Shown piece after piece: positions 8,342 through 13,956 of a stretch of 16,792 bases of DNA. How positions within the stretch are numbered: position 1 is the stretch's first letter; each line of letters starts with the position of its first letter. This DNA is from Planctomycetaceae bacterium (GTDB lineage Bacteria > Planctomycetota > Planctomycetia > Pirellulales > Pirellulaceae), in contig JAHEAM010000016.1 in NCBI GenBank assembly GCA_024642765.1, positions 1-16,792 on the forward strand, given 5' to 3'. The notes under the pieces are model-generated. The model ran no database searches, was not told where the DNA came from, and saw nothing but the letters and a program-made list of their open reading frames with translations. The translations under genes were made by a program, and so were the position numbers.

Positions 8342-9484
8342 TTAACGTTGTTGGGCTAAGTTTAAATAAGATCGATATCGATCTTGCATTTCAGCCAAGC
8401 TGTCACCGCCAAATTTTTCGACAAATGCAGCGGCGATTTCAAACGCTACGACACACTCGACAATCACACTTGCCGCTGAAATGGCGCACACGTCGCTGCG
8501 TTCGTAACTCGCCAAGCTTGGTTCTTTGGTTTGCATAACAATTGACTCCAGAGGTTTTTGCAGAGTGCTGATTGGCTTTTTGGCGGCGCGAATAATGAGC
8601 GGTTGGCCATTAGTCATACCGGCCTCAAGTCCACCGGCGTGGTTGGTTGGCCGAGTGTATCCCAGCGATGGCTCATTGCGTTTGCTCGCGTCAAATTGAA
8701 TCGGGTCGTGAACTTCGGAGCCGCGGCGGCGTGCTGCTTCGAATCCCATTCCAATCTCGACGCCCTTAATTGCTTGCACGGCCATCACGGCTTGCGCCAA
8801 ACGACCATCCAACTTTCGATCCCATTGGGCATGCGTACCGAGTCCAAACGGCAGGCCTTCGACTCGAACCTCGACGATTCCGCCCAGAGTATCGCCGGCG
8901 GATCGCGCATCTTCGATAAGTTGTTTTAAGCAATCATCAGTTCCGCGATCAAGCGTGTATAGTTCACTTGCGTTGCGTTCGGCAATTTTTTCTTCAAAGC
9001 TCAAATTGTCTTTAGCTGGTATGGCGACACCACCCACTTCGACGACATAGCCCATTGTTCGGACACCAAAGACCTCTAGCAATTGTTCGGTCAACGCCCC
9101 AGCGGCTACGCGTGCAGCGGTTTCGCGAGCACTAGCTCGCTCCAAGATACCTCGTATGCTACTTAGGTATTTGATTGAGCCTGAAAGGTCACCGTGGCCA
9201 GGGCGTGGGCGCGGAAGTTCCTTTAGACGTGGCAATTTGTGGTCGTTGTTCTTGATTTGAAGTTGGATCGGACTGCCGATGGTTAGGTTATTCCAAACCC
9301 CCGACATGATTTCGACCGTATCGACCTCAAGATCTTGCCGTTTCCCACGGCCATAGCCGCCTTGTCGGCGACGGAGCTGATCATTGATCTTCGATTCGTC
9401 AATAGTTAAGCCTGCAGGGAACCCATCAACAAGTGCCATCATGCCTCGTCCATGTGATTCACCAGCAGTCCAGTATTTAAGCAT
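8342..9484 (-). CDS. aroC: chorismate synthase (EC 4.2.3.5)
   Basis: A 380-residue enzyme that converts 5-enolpyruvylshikimate 3-phosphate to chorismate with reduced FMN, the last step of the shikimate pathway, in the cytoplasm. Family signatures are present: GESHG at 8-12 with the active-site His11, RPGHGDL at 94-100 with His98, and ERASARETAARVA at 115-127. NHAGGLEAGMTNGQP lies at 281-295, and RSD at 329-331 near the C-terminus. Within the last motif, the Pro often found after RSD-C-hydrophobic is Ser (CAISAAS), which looks like a lineage variant because everything else is intact. Length is normal for the bacterial enzyme. The ATG at 9484 opens directly into the conserved LKYWTAGESHG sequence, so the start is clear although no strong ribosome binding site precedes it. 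It is probably cotranscribed with the downstream AsmA-like gene. Confidence 0.97.
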   Translation of the reverse strand: MLKYWTAGESHGRGMMALVDGFPAGLTIDESKINDQLRRRQGGYGRGKRQDLEVDTVEIMSGVWNNLTIGSPIQLQIKNNDHKLPRLKELPRPRPGHGDLSGSIKYLSSIRGILERASARETAARVAAGALTEQLLEVFGVRTMGYVVEVGGVAIPAKDNLSFEEKIAERNASELYTLDRGTDDCLKQLIEDARSAGDTLGGIVEVRVEGLPFGLGTHAQWDRKLDGRLAQAVMAVQAIKGVEIGMGFEAARRRGSEVHDPIQFDASKRNEPSLGYTRPTNHAGGLEAGMTNGQPLIIRAAKKPISTLQKPLESIVMQTKEPSLASYERSDVCAISAASVIVECVVAFEIAAAFVEKFGGDSLAEMQDRYRSYLNLAQQR

Positions 9485-9648
9485 GTTTCAGTCGTATTGG
9501 GGTTTTGGTACACGTTGTGGGTAGTGAAAGGGCACAACGAACTGCGCGGGGATTCTAGCTACCTCGCATGCTCAAAGGAAGCCGATTTGGCTCAGAAAGC
9601 CGCTAGCAACTAAGGCGAAATCGCAATCTTAGAGTTTTGGCCCTTACC

Positions 9649-12036
9649 TTAGTCGTCTTCTTCTTGACGACGTCGACGTCTTTGTTGCATGTCTTCTTCG
9701 GCGACGGATTTGCCACCGCTCAATGCTGCTACGTCGAGTGTAAACATGCCACGGCCATGAGTCGCAATAACGATGACGCGGTCGCGTGGGTGAACAACTA
9801 GATCGTGAACAAAAGTTATAGGCAGATCGCTTCCCAAAACATCCCAGTGCTTGCCAGCATCCTTCGAAACGAATACACCCATGTCAGTCCCGACATACAA
9901 GAGGTCTTTTTGATTGGGGTCTTCGCGGATGACATTTACGGGCCCGCCAGGTAGATTTGAGGAAATGTCCTGCCATGTTTTGCCAAAATCGTCCGAGCGA
10001 TATACGTAGACTTGAAAATCGTTATCGCGTTTACCGTTCTGTGTCAGGTAGACGGTCGACTCGGAATAACCAGAAGCGACGATTCGAGATACCCATTTAT
10101 TAGGAGGCAAACCCGTAACGATTTCATTCCAATTCTTACCGTCGTCTGTGGTCACGTGAACGCGACCATCGTCGGTACCAGCATAGACGACACCCTTCTT
10201 CAGAGGTGATTCGCTAATGCTCGTCAGGGTTGCGAACGAAATGTTGCCTTGTTGTTTGGGATCATTGTGCGTCAAGTCCGCAGAAATGACAGTCCAAGTG
10301 TCGCCTTGATTTGTCGACTTGAACAACCGATTCATTCCATGGTATATGGTCTTTGAATCGTGAGGTGACAAGATGAACGGTGCCAGCCATTGCCCCCGTA
10401 ATATCTCGCCAGACAATTCGGGTTTAATACTCTCGGTCTTCCAGCCGCGACGAGGGGTGCTCAACGCGTTGCCCTCGGGACGTTTGGACCGCATGATGCT
10501 GCCGTAAAATGCTTCGGAATACAAAAGTGTTGGGTCGTTAGGATCAACCACCATGCAACTCGCTTCTCCACCGGGAATGGGTGCCCAAGTCCCAAAGCCT
10601 TCGAATCGACTGGGACGCGACGAACCCATCCAGCTATTATTGTCTTGGATTGAGCCATAAACGTTGAAAGGCGTTTCGTTATCGACTGCGACGTTATAAA
10701 ACTGGACAACAGGTAGGTTCTCGATATTTTTCCATGTTTTCCCGCCGTCATACGTGATATTTACGCCGCCGTCATTACCGTTGATGATGTAATTTGAATT
10801 TTCGGGATGAATCCACATTGCATGGTGATCTCCGTGCAAGTCACTGTATTCAACCGACTCAAACGTCTTACCGCCGTCAGAGGATTTGCCCATGGGTACA
10901 CCCATCACGAAGAGCGTGTTGGCATCGTTTGGGTCGACACGGATTTGTCCGAAAACCCAGCCATAGGTTGAGAACATTTGTACCATCAATTGATTGTCGC
11001 CGTGGGTTTTCGTCCATGTTTCTCCGCGGTCGTCGGTTCGGTAGACTTCGGCCCCTTTGATCACGCCTTCTTTCTGACGACCGTAGGAATCAAGTTCTCC
11101 CTTTTTGGCCTCGCGTGCAAGTTCATGGTTGTCAACGACAGCGTAAAGAGTGTTGGTTTGATTACGGGCGATATCCAGACCGATTCGGCCGACTTTGCCT
11201 CGTGGAGGAAGGCCGTTAGTTAGATGTTTCCAATCTTGTCCGCCGTTGTCGGAGCGATAGATGCCGCCGCCATCGCCGGGCACAGGATCGCTCCACGGGC
11301 GGCGGATTCGATGCCACATCGCTGCATAAATAGTGTCGGGATTGGTTGGGTCGATGCTCATATCATAAGCACCCGTCATGTCGTTCTCAAACAAAACACG
11401 GACCCAGGATTTGCCGCCATTGGTGGTTTTGTAAACTCCGCGTTCTGAATTGGGAGTGTATTCGTGGCCACAGGCTGCAACATAAACAGTATTCGAATCA
11501 TTGGGATGCACGATTATTCGGGCGATATGATGGGTTTCTTCGAGCCCCATGGATTTCCAAGTTTTGCCTGCATCGTCTGAGCGATAAACACCTGTACCTG
11601 CCATCGAACTACGCAAAATGTTAGACTCGCCCGTCCCCAGCCAGACTGTGTTTGAGTCTTGGGGGTCAACAGTGATTGCACCCATCGATGCTGAAGGGGC
11701 ATCGTCGAAGAGTGGAATCCATGTCGTGCCTTCGTTTTCTGTTTTCCACACGCCACCCGAGGCAGTCGTCACGTAAAAAGTAAACGGTTGATCAAGCGGT
11801 TTGGCGATGTCGGTAACACGTCCACTCATTACCGCTGGTCCGATCGAACGCCATTTTTTTTCTGCAAAAGGCGAGTCATTTCGCATTTTCATAAAGGCTT
11901 CATGAAAGTCTATACGTGTCTTTGAGTCCAGCACGGGTGGCTTGAATTCAGTTTTGGATTGTGAAAATGCAGTATTCCACGATATCAGGAGCAACGGAAA
12001 AACCAGTGCGACAGCGAGCAAAGCTTTGCAAGACAT
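9649..12036 (-). CDS. secreted sortilin/VPS10-like protein with Asp-box (BNR) beta-propeller repeats
   Basis: A 795-residue predicted exported protein. The N-terminus MSCKALLAVALVFPLLLISW followed by NTAFSQ is a classical signal peptide, probably cut near residue 25. The mature part holds eleven Asp-box-like motifs of the form S/T-x-D/N-x-G-x-T-W, for example RSDDAGKTW, KTTNGGKSW, RSDNGGQDW, ITYDGGKTW and RSDDFGKTW. This indicates one or two large beta-propellers of the sortilin/VPS10 or BNR type. Relatives are often labelled glycosyl hydrolase, but the Asp box is structural and no catalytic residues can be assigned here, so binding or hydrolysis are both possible. The C-terminus ends in an unusual charged tail with five Arg then Gln-Glu-Glu-Asp-Asp. 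I chose the ATG at 12036, preceded by AAGG seven bases away; the frame is open to a TTG at 12129, but that would bury the signal peptide. Confidence 0.9.
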   Translation of the reverse strand: MSCKALLAVALVFPLLLISWNTAFSQSKTEFKPPVLDSKTRIDFHEAFMKMRNDSPFAEKKWRSIGPAVMSGRVTDIAKPLDQPFTFYVTTASGGVWKTENEGTTWIPLFDDAPSASMGAITVDPQDSNTVWLGTGESNILRSSMAGTGVYRSDDAGKTWKSMGLEETHHIARIIVHPNDSNTVYVAACGHEYTPNSERGVYKTTNGGKSWVRVLFENDMTGAYDMSIDPTNPDTIYAAMWHRIRRPWSDPVPGDGGGIYRSDNGGQDWKHLTNGLPPRGKVGRIGLDIARNQTNTLYAVVDNHELAREAKKGELDSYGRQKEGVIKGAEVYRTDDRGETWTKTHGDNQLMVQMFSTYGWVFGQIRVDPNDANTLFVMGVPMGKSSDGGKTFESVEYSDLHGDHHAMWIHPENSNYIINGNDGGVNITYDGGKTWKNIENLPVVQFYNVAVDNETPFNVYGSIQDNNSWMGSSRPSRFEGFGTWAPIPGGEASCMVVDPNDPTLLYSEAFYGSIMRSKRPEGNALSTPRRGWKTESIKPELSGEILRGQWLAPFILSPHDSKTIYHGMNRLFKSTNQGDTWTVISADLTHNDPKQQGNISFATLTSISESPLKKGVVYAGTDDGRVHVTTDDGKNWNEIVTGLPPNKWVSRIVASGYSESTVYLTQNGKRDNDFQVYVYRSDDFGKTWQDISSNLPGGPVNVIREDPNQKDLLYVGTDMGVFVSKDAGKHWDVLGSDLPITFVHDLVVHPRDRVIVIATHGRGMFTLDVAALSGGKSVAEEDMQQRRRRRQEEDD

Positions 12037-12042
12037 TTTGTT

Positions 12043-12046
12043 ACCT
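12043..12046 (-). promoter_or_regulatory. ribosome binding site deciding the start of the Asp-box protein
   Basis: On the minus strand AAGG is followed by TAACAAA and then the ATG at 12036, a seven-base spacing. The upstream in-frame TTG (12129) and ATG (12081) have no comparable site, so this decides the start. Confidence 0.55.
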
Positions 12047-12287
12047 TGGATCGAAATGACAGAATTGAACCAATTGCCCATCAGGCAACTGCGAAATAAA
12101 AAGGATGTGGCGTTAAGCGTCCGTTTCAATTTTAGCCGAAATCGATGCGGATGTGGAACGAACGCGCGAGCAGACGAGGACGTAGCGACTATTCGAATGG
12201 CGCGCGAGATGCCTTCCCGATAGCGGCAACCCGATCCGAAAGCGTAATTGCAGTCTCTAATAACGCAGAGATTTGAGAAGCAGGTTA

Positions 12288-13031
12288 TTATTTTTTGGCG
12301 GGAGGAGATGTAAGTTTTCCGTCATGCGAATTTGCAGGCTTTCTTGATCGCTTGGATTTGGGTTTCCATTCGCCTGGCAGCGACTCGCTTTTTTGAGGAG
12401 TATTTGCGTTTTTGGAAGAATTGTTTATTGTTGCAATTGTCGTTTTTGATTGCGTGTTCTGCTTCGGCAATGCGCGTTGTGGTACTAAGTGCAGGTAGCC
12501 GACACCAACTGCAGAGGTTGCGATGACCATTCCTGCGGCTAGTCCCATAACATTGCCAGTGAAGAATGACCAAACAATCAACGATTGTCCAGCAAAAAAA
12601 AGCCCGATTGCCATGGTTGTTTTGGGCGAGTCTGACTGTTCAAACTTACTTGGTATCGTCGGTAATTTTTTGATGAGCTGATGGGCAGATTGATCGTCCC
12701 GTGAAGTTGCGATAGCTCGCCGGGTATGCGATTCGTCAAAGCGATAAAGCGGCTGTTCGCTGGCGAGGGTAGATTCTTGGAATTCGCCACCGTCCTGGTC
12801 CAGTTTGGCGAATAGTGGGATGATATTGGGCTCGGCGTTTTCTGACTCGTACGACATCAAGTTGTCTTTTGAAAAAAGTGGTTGTCGTCGTTGTGACGAA
12901 GAATGCTCGCTGTCCATTGACTCAGTTGCAGGCGGGACGTTTTCAACTTCGACCTGACAACGCGCGCAAAATAGCCCCGAATGTTGAACTGCTATCAACG
13001 GCGACTTACTTTGGCAATTTGGACACCACAT
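12288..13031 (-). CDS. zinc-ribbon protein with two membrane segments and a basic tail, function unknown
   Basis: A 247-residue hypothetical protein. It opens with a compact treble-clef/zinc-ribbon pattern: Cys3-x2-Cys6 and Cys22-x2-Cys25. A polar, low-complexity, Glu/Ser/Gln-rich stretch (about 28-135) follows. Two hydrophobic segments come next (about 139-160 and 163-188), then a Lys/Ser/Pro-rich basic tail ending PPAKK. Such zinc-ribbon plus membrane proteins are common in planctomycetes and mostly uncharacterised. The frame is open further upstream to a TTG at 13127, but the ATG at 13031 places the first CxxC at the N-terminus as expected, so I prefer it; no strong ribosome binding site is visible for either. 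The next gene on the same strand starts 251 bases downstream. No specific function can be given. Confidence 0.75.
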   Translation of the reverse strand: MWCPNCQSKSPLIAVQHSGLFCARCQVEVENVPPATESMDSEHSSSQRRQPLFSKDNLMSYESENAEPNIIPLFAKLDQDGGEFQESTLASEQPLYRFDESHTRRAIATSRDDQSAHQLIKKLPTIPSKFEQSDSPKTTMAIGLFFAGQSLIVWSFFTGNVMGLAAGMVIATSAVGVGYLHLVPQRALPKQNTQSKTTIATINNSSKNANTPQKSESLPGEWKPKSKRSRKPANSHDGKLTSPPAKK

Positions 13032-13304
13032 GCAAAGCACTTTGGGAATCGTATAAGATGTTTGATTACGAAAACGGCTGTTTCGATTGAAAGTCACTGC
13101 TAGTGCCAGTTGAGCGGTTCGCCACAAATCGAGGTTTGCGTGGCGAAACAGAAACGTATCTATTTTGCTTCGTCAATTTGTGTTGGATCGCTGGAACAAA
13201 GCGTTGCTAATCGTTACAGCCGATTCATTAAAGTCGCTACAATCAGTAGAAGTTACGGAGGGCAACTTTTCTCTGTTGTCCAAATGGGGACTGTCGGCGT
13301 GTAT

Positions 13305-13310
13305 AGAAGG
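13305..13310 (+). promoter_or_regulatory. ribosome binding site of the 18-codon leader ORF
   Basis: AGAAGG is followed by six bases (CAATTC) and then ATG at 13317. Spacing and sequence are good for ribosome binding. The DUF1499 gene itself, at 13375, has no such site. Confidence 0.5.
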
Positions 13311-13316
13311 CAATTC

Positions 13317-13373
13317 ATGAAAACCCAATTTCGGTCAAATCTTTTTGACGGATTCGCCTACACGCGAAAATAA
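13317..13373 (+). CDS. putative 18-codon leader peptide coupled to the DUF1499 gene
   Basis: ATG at 13317 opens an 18-codon frame encoding MKTQFRSNLFDGFAYTRK and stops with TAA at 13371-13373, one base before the ATG of the DUF1499 gene. It is preceded by AGAAGG at a six-base spacing, a better ribosome binding site than its downstream neighbour has. The layout (good site, short frame, stop and start almost touching) is what translational coupling looks like. No amino-acid run suggesting attenuation is present. A chance short ORF cannot be excluded from one sequence. The same frame extends upstream to an ATG at 13284. Confidence 0.35.
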   Translation: MKTQFRSNLFDGFAYTRK

Positions 13374-13374
13374 A

Positions 13375-13866
13375 ATGGAAACAAAACCTCAAAGGCCTCG
13401 TAGTCGGCGACTCTACTATCGACTTTTATTCTTGCCAATTTTGGCGATTGGTTACCTTTTTGGACTTGGTGTGATGTCGAAAACGGAGAAGCCGCTTGGA
13501 CTATATCTGGGACAATTGAAACCACTTCCAATCACGCCAAACTGTGTGTCATCTCAAGCCGCGGACCCGGAGAGATTCTTGGCTCCGATTCCGTTCGATT
13601 GCGAGATATCTTCAGCAAAAGCGAAATTGATCGCGGTCCTCGGTCGTTTGCCGCGAACGCAATTGATTACTGAAGAAGGCAACTATTTGCATTTCACGTC
13701 TACTAGTTTGCTTTTTCGATTTGTCGATGACCTTGAGTTCTTGATTGAGCCAGGAAAGAAATTGATCCAATTTCGATCTGCATCTCGCGTTGGCTATTCT
13801 GACATGGGCGTGAATCGTAAACGGATGCAAGCAATTGTTGAAAAAATGACAATGGCACCTGAATGA
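13375..13866 (+). CDS. DUF1499 family membrane protein
   Basis: A 163-residue protein. A basic N-terminus (KPQRPRSRR) precedes one membrane segment at about residues 13-34, and the rest should lie outside the cytoplasm. The DUF1499 pattern is visible: PNCVSSQA at 55-62 with Cys57, then FLAPIPF, YLHFTSTSLLFRFVDDLEF, and a C-terminal FRSASRVGYSDMGVNRKRM. The last two are the family's most conserved blocks. The function of DUF1499 is unknown. The frame is open upstream to a TTG at 13345, but the ATG at 13375 gives a normal length and immediately follows the stop of a small leader ORF (TAA, one base, ATG). It lacks its own ribosome binding site, so its translation may depend on the leader. The protease gene converges on it with 90 bases between stops. 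Confidence 0.9.
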   Translation: METKPQRPRSRRLYYRLLFLPILAIGYLFGLGVMSKTEKPLGLYLGQLKPLPITPNCVSSQAADPERFLAPIPFDCEISSAKAKLIAVLGRLPRTQLITEEGNYLHFTSTSLLFRFVDDLEFLIEPGKKLIQFRSASRVGYSDMGVNRKRMQAIVEKMTMAPE

Positions 13867-13883
13867 TTATGAAATCTGGGCCT

Positions 13884-13911
13884 AAAAATAGCCTCACATA
13901 ATGTGAGGCTA
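13884..13911. terminator. intrinsic terminator between convergent genes (best for the minus strand)
   Basis: TAGCCTCACA (13889-13898) pairs perfectly with TGTGAGGCTA (13902-13911) around a three-base TAA loop, giving a 10-bp stem. Read on the minus strand it is followed at once by TTTTT (complement of 13884-13888), a standard intrinsic terminator for the protease gene. On the plus strand the stem is followed by AGTGTTTTGG and, further on, TTTTT at 13926-13930, so it probably also stops DUF1499 transcripts, less efficiently. Confidence 0.85.
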
Positions 13912-13956
13912 AGTGTTTTGGAGTCTTTTTGTCGAAGCGATGCTAGGCGATTATGC

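Larger units (their letters stand above)
13032..13374. other. divergent intergenic region
   Basis: This 343-base stretch separates the leftward zinc-ribbon gene from the rightward DUF1499 gene and must hold promoters for both. On the plus strand TACAAT at 13238-13243 is a possible -10 element, with no convincing -35 partner. GGAGGG at 13257-13262 looks like a strong ribosome binding site but has no start codon at a normal distance in a sustained frame. The 3' end of the region holds an 18-codon leader ORF, listed separately. I see no repeats, RNA gene or riboswitch. Confidence 0.6.

Noticed and set aside
9485..9648. Possible terminator between the Asp-box gene and aroC
   Set aside because: The only stem I find is four base pairs (AGCC/GGCT) with no T-run, and no clear promoter pair for aroC stands out either.
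12254..12271. TCTCT / AGAGA stem downstream of the zinc-ribbon gene
   Set aside because: Five base pairs with an eight-base loop and no T-run on the minus strand; likely chance.
13276..13305. TTGTCC - 18 bases - TGTATA as a promoter for the DUF1499 gene
   Set aside because: Transcription would start around 13312, removing the AGAAGG ribosome binding site of the leader ORF; the two readings conflict and the element match is modest.
13110..13373. 87-residue open frame upstream of the DUF1499 gene
   Set aside because: It needs a non-ATG start, shows no domain or sensible composition, and only its last 18 codons have a proper ribosome binding site and ATG, so only that part is listed.
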